DNA from: CAJUOR01 sp964596105 | Lineage (GTDB): Bacteria; Bacillota_I; Bacilli_A; Erysipelotrichales; Coprobacillaceae | Direction: 5' to 3' | DNA length: 52,462 nt | Assembly (NCBI GenBank): GCA_964596105.1 | Contig: CAZQRT010000002.1 | Coordinates: forward strand, 1 to 52,462 | Part shown: positions 24,144 to 33,583 of the stretch, one piece after another | How positions within the stretch are numbered: position 1 is the first letter of the stretch | Layout of the letters: each line of letters opens with the position of its first letter | The notes under the pieces: generated by a model | Databases searched by the model: none | Told to the model about the DNA's origin: nothing | The model's input: only the letters and a program-made list of their open reading frames with translations | Position numbers and translations under genes: made by a program

Positions 24144-24866
24144 ATGACTTATCAAAGAGTGCTGTTAAAGCTGTCCGGCGAAGCGTTAGCCGGAGAAAAA
24201 GGCTATGGCATTGACGCTTACACGGTAGCGGATATTGCCAGGCAGATCAAAGCAGCGAAAGATTTAGGGGTGCAGATGGCCATCGTCTGCGGCGGCGGCA
24301 ACATCTGGCGCGGCAAAGTTGGCAGCGCCATGGGGATGGAAAGAGCGACCGCGGACAACATGGGCATGCTCGCGACAGCCATGAACGGGCTGGCCGTGCA
24401 AAGCGCTTTGGAGAAAGAGGGCGTGGAGACCCGCCTCATGACGGCCATTGAAATGAAGCAGGTCGCCGAACCTTACATCCGGCGCCGCGCCGTCCGCCAT
24501 CTTGAGAAAGGGCGGATCGTCATCTTCGGGGCGGGACTGGGCAGTCCTTTCTTTACCACCGATACCACCGCGGCCTTGAGAGCGGCGGAAATCGAGGCGG
24601 AAGTCATCTTAATGGCGAAAAACGGGGTCGACGGGGTCTACAGCGATGACCCTAAAACCAATAAGGACGCCTTTAAATTTGACACCATCGACTATATGGA
24701 GCTGTTAAACCGCCATCTCATGGTCATGGACCAAACGGCCGTGACCTTATGCATGGACAACCATATCGATCTCATCGTCTTTAACATGCAGGAGAATGGC
24801 AATATCGCGAAAGCGGTCAGCGGCGCGAAGATTGGAACAAAAATCACAGGAGGGAACAAGCAATGA
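24144..24866 (+). CDS. pyrH: UMP kinase
   Basis: Bacterial-type hexameric kinase making UDP from UMP. 240 residues of amino-acid-kinase fold. Seen: LLKLSGEALAG, VCGGGNIWRG, ERATADNMGMLATAMN, GAGLGSPFFTTDTTAALRA, AKNGVDGVYSDDPK. The ATG at 24144 lies 8 bases after GGGGAG; the TTG at 24138 is too close. It overlaps frr by ATGA, so the two are translationally coupled. Confidence 0.97.
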   Translation: MTYQRVLLKLSGEALAGEKGYGIDAYTVADIARQIKAAKDLGVQMAIVCGGGNIWRGKVGSAMGMERATADNMGMLATAMNGLAVQSALEKEGVETRLMTAIEMKQVAEPYIRRRAVRHLEKGRIVIFGAGLGSPFFTTDTTAALRAAEIEAEVILMAKNGVDGVYSDDPKTNKDAFKFDTIDYMELLNRHLMVMDQTAVTLCMDNHIDLIVFNMQENGNIAKAVSGAKIGTKITGGNKQ

Positions 24867-25408
24867 CAGATGAAATTATTGAGAAAATGACCGGCCGGAT
24901 GGACAAAGCCATCGCCGCGCTGGAAAATGAACTGGTGACCGTGCGCACCGGCCGCGCCAATCCCAACATTTTAGCCCGCGTCAATGTGCTCTACTATGGC
25001 GAGCAGACCCCGATCAACCAGGTCGCGAACATTTCTGTCGTGGAAGGCCGGCAGCTGGTCGTCAAACCTTATGACCGCGGCAGCATGAAAGATATCATCC
25101 GGGCCATCAATGAGGCGGACCTCGGCCTGAACCCGCAAAATGACGGCCAGGTGATCCGCATTGTGATTCCGCCTCTGACCGAGGAGCGCCGCAAGGAACT
25201 CGTCAAGCAGGTGTCCAAAATGGCCGAGCAGTCCAAGGTAGCGGTCAGAAACATTCGCCGCGACGGCAACGAAGCCATCAAAAAAGGCGGCTTCAGCGAG
25301 GATGAGACGAAGCTGGCCCAGGAGAAGGTACAGAAGAAAACCGACGAGTACATCAAGAAAATCGACAAGATCGCCAAAGATAAAGAGAAAGACATCATGA
25401 CCGTCTAG
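24863..25408 (+). CDS. frr: Ribosome recycling factor
   Basis: Splits post-termination ribosomes with EF-G. 181 residues, close to the family length of 185. Seen: RTGRANPNIL, YYGEQTPINQVANISV, VKPYDRGSMKDI, LGLNPQNDGQVIRI, PPLTEERRKELVKQV, and RNIRRDGNEAIKK. Start overlaps the pyrH stop; AGGAGGGAACAAGC precedes it. The stop codon lies in the loop of the terminator. Confidence 0.97.
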   Translation: MTDEIIEKMTGRMDKAIAALENELVTVRTGRANPNILARVNVLYYGEQTPINQVANISVVEGRQLVVKPYDRGSMKDIIRAINEADLGLNPQNDGQVIRIVIPPLTEERRKELVKQVSKMAEQSKVAVRNIRRDGNEAIKKGGFSEDETKLAQEKVQKKTDEYIKKIDKIAKDKEKDIMTV

Positions 25409-25421
25409 GGACGGTCTTTTT
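25399..25421 (+). terminator. Terminator of pyrH-frr
   Basis: GACCGTC, a TAGG loop that contains the frr stop codon, GACGGTC and five T. Confidence 0.9.
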
Positions 25422-25424
25422 GCT

Positions 25425-25453
25425 TTGTCTATCAACTTAAATCATGTTATAAT
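25425..25453 (+). promoter_or_regulatory. Promoter of uppS-cdsA-dxr-rseP-polC
   Basis: TTGTCT, a 17-base spacer and TATAAT with TG one base upstream (TGTTATAAT). It starts 4 bases after the frr terminator. Confidence 0.75.
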
Positions 25454-25483
25454 AGCGATGCTTTTTAGAAAGGAAGGATGACG

Positions 25484-26224
25484 GTGGCAGAAAAAGAAAA
25501 TGAAATCGCCCTGGATATGGATCGCATCCCGAAACATATTGCCTTCATCATGGACGGCAACGGGCGCTGGGCGAAAGAGCGCAACCGGCCGCGGACATTC
25601 GGTCATCACGAGGGAACGAAAACCGTGCGCCGCATTGCCATGGAAGCCAGCCGGCTGGGCGTGAAGGCGATGACGGTCTATGCTTTTTCCACGGAAAACT
25701 TTAATCGTCCCTCCAGCGAAGTTGATTATATCTTCAAGCTTCCCAAAGAATTTTTTTCTTTATATCTCGGCGAATTAATCGCAAACAATGTCCAGATCCG
25801 CTTTATCGGCCATGTCGAAAAAGCTCCCGAGTCCTGCCGCTCCGTGATTTTTGACGCGGTCCGGCAAACCGCCAAAAACACCGGCATGATTTTGTGCTTC
25901 GCCTTTATTTACGGGGCGCGAAACGAGATCGTCGACGCCGTCAAAGATATCGCTATGGAAGTTCAGGAAGGAACTTTGGATATTTCGGAAATCGATGAGG
26001 ATTTAATGGACAGCTATTTAATGAGCGCGGATCTTCCCCCGGTGGATCTCATGATCCGCACGAGCGGGGAATACCGCCTGTCCAATTTTATGCTGTGGCA
26101 GCTGGCCTACGCGGAACTGTACTTTACCCCGGTATACTGGCCGGATTTTGACGAGGAAGACCTTCATGAGGCGATCCTTTGCTATCAGGGCCGCGAGCGG
26201 CGGTTTGGAGGCATCCGGTCATGA
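25484..26224 (+). CDS. uppS: Isoprenyl transferase (undecaprenyl pyrophosphate synthase)
   Basis: Cis-prenyltransferase that makes C55-PP, the lipid carrier for peptidoglycan. 246 residues. Seen: IAFIMDGNGRWAKERN with the essential Asp, GHHEGTKTVRR, YAFSTENFNRP, and the C-terminal DLMIRTSGEYRLSNFMLWQLAYAELYF. An ATG at 25478 abuts AGGAAGG with no spacer; the GTG at 25484 has a 9-base spacing from AAGGA, so I prefer it, with moderate certainty. Overlaps cdsA by ATGA. Confidence 0.93.
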   Translation: MAEKENEIALDMDRIPKHIAFIMDGNGRWAKERNRPRTFGHHEGTKTVRRIAMEASRLGVKAMTVYAFSTENFNRPSSEVDYIFKLPKEFFSLYLGELIANNVQIRFIGHVEKAPESCRSVIFDAVRQTAKNTGMILCFAFIYGARNEIVDAVKDIAMEVQEGTLDISEIDEDLMDSYLMSADLPPVDLMIRTSGEYRLSNFMLWQLAYAELYFTPVYWPDFDEEDLHEAILCYQGRERRFGGIRS

Positions 26225-26985
26225 AACAGCGCGTGATAACCGGGACGGTGCTGGTCCTCGTAGCAATCGTCGCTTTCGGGATCGGCAACGCCCTTCTAAA
26301 AATACTCCTCGCGCTGGTTTTGATCATGGCGATGCATGAGATCTATCAGCTGCGCGATGACATCGGTCCCGTTGAAGAGATTTTGTATGATATCCTCTTT
26401 GTTATTTTGTTTGCCCTTTATGATACCAGCTACCTGTTTAAACCCTGGGCTTATCCTTCGCTTTTGATGATCCTTTTGACGCTGGCGATTATTTTTCAAA
26501 AGCCGAAACTGGACTCGCTCTGTTTAGTTTACACCTTCGGACTGGTGATCACCGGCGGACTTCACGCTTTGATGGCACTGTCGGCCAATTTAGGTTTTCA
26601 CGCCGTCGCGTTTCTGTTTCTCGCCACTTACGGCTGTGACACCGGCGCCTATTTTACCGGCATGCTGATCGGCAAAACCAAATTAACCCCGATTTCTCCT
26701 AAAAAAACTGTGGAAGGGGCACTCGGCGGAATGCTGGCCGGCGTGGCTCTGGCTTTTGTTTATGAACTGATTTTCCCGCTGCCCGATATGGGCCTGGCGC
26801 CGTGGCTGATCGCGCTCATTTTCACGATCACCGGCCAGCTGGGCGATCTCGCCTTCAGTCTGGTGAAACGTAACTATCATATCAAGGATTACTCCAACCT
26901 TCTGCCCGGGCACGGCGGGGTGCTGGACCGCCTGGACAGCCTGTTGTTTAACGCTTTAACCTTCGCGGTGATCTTGAGTCTTTGA
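26221..26985 (+). CDS. cdsA: Phosphatidate cytidylyltransferase
   Basis: Makes CDP-diacylglycerol, precursor of phosphatidylglycerol and cardiolipin. Integral membrane protein of 254 residues with about seven spans. The CDS signature near the C-terminus reads KRNYHIKDYSNLLPGHGGVLDRLDSLLF. ATYGCDTGAYFTG and KTKLTPISPKKTVEGALGG are also typical. The start ATG overlaps the uppS stop. Confidence 0.95.
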   Translation: MKQRVITGTVLVLVAIVAFGIGNALLKILLALVLIMAMHEIYQLRDDIGPVEEILYDILFVILFALYDTSYLFKPWAYPSLLMILLTLAIIFQKPKLDSLCLVYTFGLVITGGLHALMALSANLGFHAVAFLFLATYGCDTGAYFTGMLIGKTKLTPISPKKTVEGALGGMLAGVALAFVYELIFPLPDMGLAPWLIALIFTITGQLGDLAFSLVKRNYHIKDYSNLLPGHGGVLDRLDSLLFNALTFAVILSL

Positions 26986-26994
26986 GGTGAAAGC

Positions 26995-28152
26995 ATGAAA
27001 AGCATTATTGTTTTAGGGGCGAGCGGATCGATCGGGCTGCAGAGCATCGATGTCATCGCGGCTCATCCCGATCAGTTTCAGCTCGCCGGGATGGCGGTCG
27101 GTCATAATATCGAGATGCTGGAGCAGATCTTAAACATGATCACCTGCCCCTTCATCAATGTCAGCAGCGCTCACGACGCGGCTTATTTAAAAGAATGCTA
27201 TCCTGATATCACCTTTACCTCCGGTACTGACGGTTTACTGTCACTATGCGCGATGCCGGCCGATATGGTCATCAACGGGATCACCGGTTTCGCCGGGGTG
27301 GCGCCTTCTTTGAAAGTGCTGGAAACCGGCAAATATCTGGCGCTGGCAAACAAGGAGACGATGGTGGTAGCCGGCCCGCTGGTCAAGGCGGTCGCCCGGC
27401 CCGGTCAGATCATCCCGGTCGACAGCGAGCACTCGGCGATTTTTCAGTGTCTTAACGGCGAGAATATGTCCGATGTCGCGCGCCTGATCATCACCGCCAG
27501 CGGCGGCCCGTTTCGCGATAAAACCCCGGCCGAGCTGGAGCATGTGACCAAGGAGGACGCTTTAAAACACCCCAACTGGTCAATGGGCCCGATGATCACC
27601 GTGGACAGCGCCACCATGTTCAATAAGGCCCTGGAAATCATTGAGGCGCACTGGCTTTTTGATATGCCTTATGAAAAAATTGACGTGATCATGCATCCCG
27701 AAAGCATCGTCCATTCGATGGTGGAATTTGTCGATAAAGGAGTTATGGCGCAGCTGGGCATGCCTGATATGCGCATGCCGATTCAGTACGCTCTGACTTA
27801 TCCGGACCGCATGCCGCTAAGGGGCGGTTGTCCGCTGCGCCTGGAAAAACTCGGGAGTCTGACGTTTCGGGCCATGGATCAAAAGCGCTTTAAAGCGATC
27901 AAGATCGCTTATGAGGTCGGCGCGGCTGAGAAAACGTATCCCGCGGTATTAAACGCGGCCAAGGAAGCGGCGACAAAATTATTTTTAGACGATAAAATCG
28001 CGTTTTTAGATATCGAAAAACTCGTCATCGCGGCTTTAAAGGCCCATGAGCCGAAGACGGATCCTGATTATGAGGACTTGCGGCTGGCCGACCAGTGGGC
28101 CCGAAGCTATGTGGAAGGAGTGGAACTGTGCAGATTATCATCAATATCCTGA
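26995..28152 (+). CDS. dxr: 1-deoxy-D-xylulose-5-phosphate reductoisomerase
   Basis: First committed step of the MEP isoprenoid pathway, using NADPH. 385 residues. Seen: VLGASGSIGLQSIDVI (NADPH site), LALANKETMVVAG, IPVDSEHSAIFQ, ITASGGPFRD, HPNWSMGPMITVDSATMFNKALEIIEAHWLF and the metal-binding Asp and Glu in these. The start ATG follows GAGGTGAAAGC. Its presence shows that this organism makes isoprenoids by the MEP route, feeding uppS in the same operon. The 3' end overlaps the rseP start. Confidence 0.96.
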   Translation: MKSIIVLGASGSIGLQSIDVIAAHPDQFQLAGMAVGHNIEMLEQILNMITCPFINVSSAHDAAYLKECYPDITFTSGTDGLLSLCAMPADMVINGITGFAGVAPSLKVLETGKYLALANKETMVVAGPLVKAVARPGQIIPVDSEHSAIFQCLNGENMSDVARLIITASGGPFRDKTPAELEHVTKEDALKHPNWSMGPMITVDSATMFNKALEIIEAHWLFDMPYEKIDVIMHPESIVHSMVEFVDKGVMAQLGMPDMRMPIQYALTYPDRMPLRGGCPLRLEKLGSLTFRAMDQKRFKAIKIAYEVGAAEKTYPAVLNAAKEAATKLFLDDKIAFLDIEKLVIAALKAHEPKTDPDYEDLRLADQWARSYVEGVELCRLSSIS

Positions 28153-29213
28153 TCTTCATTTTTATCCTGGGAACCATCATTCTCGTTCATGAATTCGGGC
28201 ATTTCATCACCGCCAAACACTTCGGGGTGTACTGCGCGGAATTCTCGATGGGCATGGGCCCGAGTCTGTGGCATCACAAAAAGGGGGAGACAACCTATCA
28301 TATCCGCCTGTTTCCGATCGGCGGATATGTCGCGATGGCCGGTGAGGACGATCAGGAGGATAATCCCGAACTGGCTGACGTCCCGCCGGAAAGAACCATC
28401 AAAGGGATCAAAACCTGGCAGCAGATCATGGTCATGGGGGCCGGGGTTTTTATGAACTTTGTCCTGGCTATCGTGATTTTATTCGGCCTCAATATGGCGG
28501 CCGGTTCCGTCAGCGTCGATACCAATGAGATCGGCACCATCAGAGATGACGGCGCGGCGGTTACGCTGCGGCTTGAAGCCGGTGATGTCATCACCCATAT
28601 CGAAATGCCGGATTTAAACATCTCCGCCGATATCGCGACCCTCACGGATTTAAAAAATACTTTGACCGAAGCCGGGGAGATTTCGCAGGCTGATCAGAAT
28701 ATCACTATCACCTATGACCGCGACGGGCATACCGCCACCACCAGCGGTCAGGTCTCCTACAATGAGGAACAGCAGGCGTACTATTTAGGCGTCACCGTGC
28801 CGGTGCGCCGTCTCTCGTTTACCGAAGCGGTCCAGTACACTTTCTCGACCGTCTGGGAGATGGCCACGCTGATCTTTACCACCCTGGCCCGTTTGTTCAC
28901 CCATACCAAAGAGACGATCGGCCAGCTTTCCGGACCGGCCGGCATCTACCAGGTGACAAGCCAGATCGCCGCCACGGGGAGCATCATCAATTTACTGTCA
29001 CTGGTAGCGATGCTGTCGATCAATATCGGCGTCTTTAACTTAATGCCGGTGCCGGGTTTGGACGGCGCGCAGATTTTATTTGCTGTCGTGGAAAAAATCA
29101 TCGGTCACCCGATTCCCGTCAAGCTCCGTTACTATTTGCAGATAGCCGGTCTGGCGCTCGTTTTCGGCCTCATGATCGTGGTTACCATTCAGGATCTCGG
29201 CCGGATATTTTAA
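28128..29213 (+). CDS. rseP: Site-2 intramembrane zinc protease RseP
   Basis: Intramembrane metalloprotease that cleaves anti-sigma factors or leftover signal peptides. 361 residues. First TM carries HEFGH (zinc ligands), preceded by FILGTIILV; a PDZ domain of about residues 110-230 is weakly conserved; the C-terminal TM carries FNLMPVPGLDG, the NxxPxPxLDG motif with the third ligand. No ATG suits; GTG at 28128 follows AAGGAG with 7-base spacing. It overlaps the dxr end. Confidence 0.94.
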   Translation: MQIIINILIFIFILGTIILVHEFGHFITAKHFGVYCAEFSMGMGPSLWHHKKGETTYHIRLFPIGGYVAMAGEDDQEDNPELADVPPERTIKGIKTWQQIMVMGAGVFMNFVLAIVILFGLNMAAGSVSVDTNEIGTIRDDGAAVTLRLEAGDVITHIEMPDLNISADIATLTDLKNTLTEAGEISQADQNITITYDRDGHTATTSGQVSYNEEQQAYYLGVTVPVRRLSFTEAVQYTFSTVWEMATLIFTTLARLFTHTKETIGQLSGPAGIYQVTSQIAATGSIINLLSLVAMLSINIGVFNLMPVPGLDGAQILFAVVEKIIGHPIPVKLRYYLQIAGLALVFGLMIVVTIQDLGRIF

Positions 29214-29225
29214 GGAGGAATCGCC

Positions 29226-32200
29226 ATGAACAAAATGGCTGTGCTGTTAAATCAGCTGCAGGTTGAGGAAGACGAACAGTTAGCCGGCGGTGTTTTGAAG
29301 GAGGTAACAGTCGATGAAAATGACTGTTACTCTTTCTTTATCGCATTAGAAGAACCGTTGAGCTTTCAAAAATACATCGCCTTTCAAAAAGCCCTGGCCC
29401 GCTTTCCCTATCCGGCGGAGGCTTTTTTTGAGACGCGCACTCCCTTGTATGTTAAAGACGAGGTGCTGCTGTTTGCCGCTTATTTCGCGAAAATGAATGA
29501 CGCCGCGCAAAATCTGAAAATGGATTATGAGGGCGACACCCTGACCGTTTATGCCGTCAGTGCCGTCCAGAAGCCTGGCCTCGAAGATTTCGCCCAGGCC
29601 CTGGCCGAACAAATGGAACAGGCCGGCTATAAAATTTACTGCCGGATCGCGGTGGATGATCAGGATGAAGACTTTTTAAAACTGAAAGCGGATCTGGAAA
29701 AACCGCAGGATATCCAGGTGGCGCCGGTCAAAAAAGAGGAGCGCCCTGTACGCCGCTATAAAAAAGAGTATGTCGCGACGCCGTTAAAGGCGCTTGACGG
29801 CAGCCAGAAATATGTGAGCGTGGAGGGTTTTATCTTTAAGACGGAGACGGCGAAAACCAAAGCCGGCAAGGCCGCCCAGACCCTGTGGCTCACCGATTAC
29901 GAGGATGCCGTGATGCTGAAAAGATTCGAAGGCCCCAAGTGCAGCCTTGAGGAGATGAACGACTTTGCCAAAGGCAATGTGTATGTCGCGGTGCGCGGCG
30001 AGGTCAGCCACGATAATTACGAGAAGGAACTGGTCATTTATCCCGATGACATCAGTGTGGTGGCGAAACCCGACGCGCGTTTTGATGACGCCGAGAACAA
30101 GCGGATTGAGCTTCATCTTCACACGAACAACTCCGCGATGGACGGCATCAGCGACATCACCTCTTATGTGAAAAGGGCCAGGGAATGGGGTTATGAGGCG
30201 ATTGCCCTGACCGATCACAACAATGTCCAGTCCTTTCCCGAGGCCGAGGCCGCCGCGAAAAAATATCAGATGAAGATGATTTACGGCGTCGAGCTTTCCG
30301 TCATATCCCCCGATCTGGAACTTGTCAAAAACGCGAGGAGCGCGGATTTAAGTCAGGCCGAGTATATTTCCTTCGATCTGGAAACGACAGGCCTGTCCTG
30401 CCAGTTCGATGAGATCACGGAATTCGGGGCCGTCAAGATATCCCGCGGCGAGATCGTCGACCGCTTCCAGACCTTTGTCAAACCATCCGCGCCGATCCCT
30501 GACGCGGTGGTCCGTTTAACCCATATCACCAATGAGATGGTGCGGGACGCTCCTGACATCGCCACTGTCATGCCGGAAATCCTGGCCTTTTTCGGGGATG
30601 ATGTCCTCGTGGCTCATAACGCCGAATTTGATATCGGTTTTATGAATGAGGCCTTAAAGAAAATGGGACGTCCGCCCCTGGCCAATCCTTATATTGACTC
30701 GCTGCCCTTGGCGAGAGCGATGCTGAAGCCGATGAAATCGTACCGCCTGGGCGCGATTGCCCGCGCCTACAAGGTCAGCTATGACGATGAGGTGGCCCAC
30801 CGCGCCGATTACGACGCCGAAGTACTGGGCCGGGTGGTTTTGATGATGTTTCATCAGCTTTTGCAGGAGGGGGTGCGCGACCTGCGAGATCTCAACGCCT
30901 ACTGGGATGTCGACGAGGCCTGCCATCACGCTTACTCCTATCACATGACTGTTTTAGCGAAAAACCAGACCGGTCTCAAGGATCTGTTCAAGCTGGTGAC
31001 GGAAACCAATACCACTTATTTTAACGAGGAGCCGCGGGTTCCTAAAGAGCTGGTCGCCTATTACCGCCAGGAGCTATTGGTCGGGTCGTCGTGCTACAAG
31101 TCGGATGTTTTTGAAGCGGCTTTGAACAGCAGTGACGAGAAGCTGGCTGAGCTTGTTTCCTTTTATGATTATATTGAAATTCAGCCCCTGGAGGATTATG
31201 AGCACGTCGTGGCGCGCGGCAATGCCCGCGATATGGATCGCGTCAGGGCCGCTTTAAAGCGTTTAATCGCGGCCGCCCGCAAACAGAACAAGATCATCGT
31301 CGCCACCGGGGATGTCCATTTTCTTGATCCCGAAGACAAGATTTTCCGGGAGGTTTTCATCACCAACCCGACGATCGGCATCAACCACCGCGCTCATCCC
31401 CTGTGCGACCGCAAAAATCCCCGCGCCGTCAATCCGGACTGCTATTTCCGCACCACCGGGGAAATGCTGGCAAGCTATTCGCGGTGGCTTGATGAAGCGG
31501 AGGCTTATGAGCTGGTCGTCACGAATCCTAAACTTATCGCCGGACAGATTGAAGAGGTCCGCGTCGTGCACGATCAGCTGTACACCCCGGCCATTGCCGG
31601 CGCCGATGAGAAACTCTCCAGCCAGTGCTACGCAACAGCGAAAAAAATGTACGGGGATCCCCTCCCGGACATTGTCGCCAGCCGTCTTGACCGCGAGCTG
31701 AACAGCATCATTAAACACGGCTTTGGTGTCATTTATTATATCGCTTCCCGCCTCGTGCGAAAAAGCAACGAGGACGGTTATCTGGTCGGCTCCCGGGGCT
31801 CGGTGGGATCGAGCCTGGTGGCGACTTTAAGCGGCATTACCGAGGTCAATCCGCTGCCGCCGCATTACCGCTGTCCGCGCTGCGGATACAGCGAGTTTGT
31901 CGATGAAAAGCTTTATCCCGACGGTTTTGATCTGGAACCCAAATTATGCCCGGTCTGCCATGAGCCTCTGATCGGCGACGGGCACAACATTCCTTTTGAG
32001 ACCTTCCTCGGTTTTGACGGCGACAAGGTTCCCGATATTGATTTGAATTTTTCCGGTGATTATCAGTGGCGGGCGCATGATTATACCAAGGTGCTGTTCG
32101 GCGAGGACAAGGTTTACCGGGCCGGCACGATCAATACTGTCGCGAACAAGACCGCCTACGGCTTTGCCCGCGGCTACGGCGAACTGCTGGGGATTGATCA

Positions 32201-33488
32201 GTCGATCCGCTCGGCCCAGCTGGAATATCTCGCCCAGGGCTGTTCCGGGGTGAAGCGCACGACCGGCCAGCATCCCGGGGGCATTATCGTCATTCCTAAA
32301 GATATGGATGTGTATGATTTTACCCCGGTGCAGTATCCGGCCGATGATACCGAATCTTTATGGAAAACAACCCATTTTGATTTCCACGCGATTCATGACA
32401 ATGTTTTGAAACTGGATATTTTAGGTCATGTTGATCCTACCGTGATCCGCATGCTGCAGGACATGACCGGGGTGGACCCGAAAACGATTCCTAATAATGA
32501 TCCCAAGGTTTTAAGTCTGTTTAACTCGTGTGAGGCGATGGGCATTGATCTGGGCTATCTGTCGTGCCAGACCGGGGCGCTCGGTTTGCCGGAGTTTGGC
32601 ACGCCGTTTGTGCGCAGCATGCTGGAGCAGACCCATCCCCAGACCTTTCATGATCTGTTGATCATATCGGGGCTTTCCCACGGCACCAATGTCTGGGTGG
32701 ATAACGCCGATCTTCTGATCCGCTCCGGGACCTGCTCTTTGCAGGAGGTTATCGGCTGCCGTGACGACATCATGATCTATCTTTTGCAGCACGGCCTGGA
32801 ACCGCTGGAGGCTTTTAAGATCATGGAATTTGTCCGCAAGGGCAATGCCTCCCGGGACAAGGAAGGCTGGCAGCAGTGGGTCAAGGTTCTTGAGGATCAT
32901 CATATCGCTTCCTGGTATATTGATTCGTGCGCCAAGATTCAGTACATGTTTCCAAAAGCGCATGCCACCGCCTATGTCCTTTCCGCGGTGCGCGTCGCCT
33001 GGTGGAAGCTCTATTATCCTCTGGAGTATTACGCCGTTTATTTCACGACGCGCTGCGATGCCTTTGAGATTGAGACGATGGTGCAGGGCAAGGCGGCGGT
33101 GCTGAAAAGGCATGAGGAGCTGGGGGCGCTGATGCAGGCCAAGAAGTCCACCAAGAAAGACGATGATCTTTACGCCATGTTTGAAATCTGCCTGGAGATG
33201 TATGAGAGGGGCTTTCATTTTTCCAATATCAGTCTGGCGGCTTCCCAGGCGACCCGTTTTATCGTCGACAAAGATCATCCGCGCGCGATTCTGCCCCCGT
33301 TTTCCGTGATTGACGGCCTCGGGGAGGCGGTCGCCCAAAGCGTCATCGAGGCCCGTGAGGATCATCCTTTTTTAAGCAAGGAGGATGTCATCAAACGCAC
33401 CAGGCTGAACAATTCGCATATTAAATTTTTAACGAAAATGCGCGTTTTTGAAGGAATGCAGGAAGAAAATCAGCTTTCGCTGTTTTAA
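29226..33488 (+). CDS. polC: DNA polymerase III alpha subunit, PolC type
   Basis: Replicative polymerase with built-in proofreading, typical of low-GC Bacillota. 1420 residues. Order seen: N-terminal domain, OB fold, PHP start with IELHLHTNNSAMDG near 293, inserted 3'-5' exonuclease with FDLETTG near 382, HNAEFDIGFM near 465 and HRADYDAE near 525, then PHP continuation. A zinc motif CPRCG...CPVC lies near 884-912 and the catalytic PDIDLNFSGDYQ near 938. Then GTINTVANKTAYGFARGY and the C-terminal SHIKFLTKMRVFEGM. Start ATG after AAGGAGGAATCGCC. proS, which separates rseP and polC in Bacillus, is absent. Confidence 0.97.
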   Translation: MNKMAVLLNQLQVEEDEQLAGGVLKEVTVDENDCYSFFIALEEPLSFQKYIAFQKALARFPYPAEAFFETRTPLYVKDEVLLFAAYFAKMNDAAQNLKMDYEGDTLTVYAVSAVQKPGLEDFAQALAEQMEQAGYKIYCRIAVDDQDEDFLKLKADLEKPQDIQVAPVKKEERPVRRYKKEYVATPLKALDGSQKYVSVEGFIFKTETAKTKAGKAAQTLWLTDYEDAVMLKRFEGPKCSLEEMNDFAKGNVYVAVRGEVSHDNYEKELVIYPDDISVVAKPDARFDDAENKRIELHLHTNNSAMDGISDITSYVKRAREWGYEAIALTDHNNVQSFPEAEAAAKKYQMKMIYGVELSVISPDLELVKNARSADLSQAEYISFDLETTGLSCQFDEITEFGAVKISRGEIVDRFQTFVKPSAPIPDAVVRLTHITNEMVRDAPDIATVMPEILAFFGDDVLVAHNAEFDIGFMNEALKKMGRPPLANPYIDSLPLARAMLKPMKSYRLGAIARAYKVSYDDEVAHRADYDAEVLGRVVLMMFHQLLQEGVRDLRDLNAYWDVDEACHHAYSYHMTVLAKNQTGLKDLFKLVTETNTTYFNEEPRVPKELVAYYRQELLVGSSCYKSDVFEAALNSSDEKLAELVSFYDYIEIQPLEDYEHVVARGNARDMDRVRAALKRLIAAARKQNKIIVATGDVHFLDPEDKIFREVFITNPTIGINHRAHPLCDRKNPRAVNPDCYFRTTGEMLASYSRWLDEAEAYELVVTNPKLIAGQIEEVRVVHDQLYTPAIAGADEKLSSQCYATAKKMYGDPLPDIVASRLDRELNSIIKHGFGVIYYIASRLVRKSNEDGYLVGSRGSVGSSLVATLSGITEVNPLPPHYRCPRCGYSEFVDEKLYPDGFDLEPKLCPVCHEPLIGDGHNIPFETFLGFDGDKVPDIDLNFSGDYQWRAHDYTKVLFGEDKVYRAGTINTVANKTAYGFARGYGELLGIDQSIRSAQLEYLAQGCSGVKRTTGQHPGGIIVIPKDMDVYDFTPVQYPADDTESLWKTTHFDFHAIHDNVLKLDILGHVDPTVIRMLQDMTGVDPKTIPNNDPKVLSLFNSCEAMGIDLGYLSCQTGALGLPEFGTPFVRSMLEQTHPQTFHDLLIISGLSHGTNVWVDNADLLIRSGTCSLQEVIGCRDDIMIYLLQHGLEPLEAFKIMEFVRKGNASRDKEGWQQWVKVLEDHHIASWYIDSCAKIQYMFPKAHATAYVLSAVRVAWWKLYYPLEYYAVYFTTRCDAFEIETMVQGKAAVLKRHEELGALMQAKKSTKKDDDLYAMFEICLEMYERGFHFSNISLAASQATRFIVDKDHPRAILPPFSVIDGLGEAVAQSVIEAREDHPFLSKEDVIKRTRLNNSHIKFLTKMRVFEGMQEENQLSLF

Positions 33489-33491
33489 GCC

Positions 33492-33519
33492 TTGCATTTT
33501 AAAAGGAATATGCTAAAAT
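33492..33519 (+). promoter_or_regulatory. Promoter of rimP-nusA-infB operon
   Basis: TTGCAT, a 16-base spacer and TAAAAT with TG upstream (TGCTAAAAT). It begins 3 bases after the polC stop. Confidence 0.7.
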
Positions 33520-33540
33520 AGGTTTGCGTAAGAAAAAAGC

Positions 33541-33567
33541 GAGTGGGGGAACCCACTCTTTATTGTT
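33541..33567 (+). promoter_or_regulatory. Attenuator-like hairpin in the rimP leader
   Basis: GAGTGGG, a GGAA tetraloop and CCCACTC, followed by TTTATTGTT. It lies about 15 bases after the expected start of transcription and about 25 bases before the rimP ATG. Stem strength and the U-rich tail resemble an intrinsic terminator. Confidence 0.55.
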
Positions 33568-33583
33568 GGAAAAGGGGAGTCAT

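Noticed and set aside
32511..33365. Antisense frame under polC
   Set aside because: Shadow of a certain gene, with no ribosome site.
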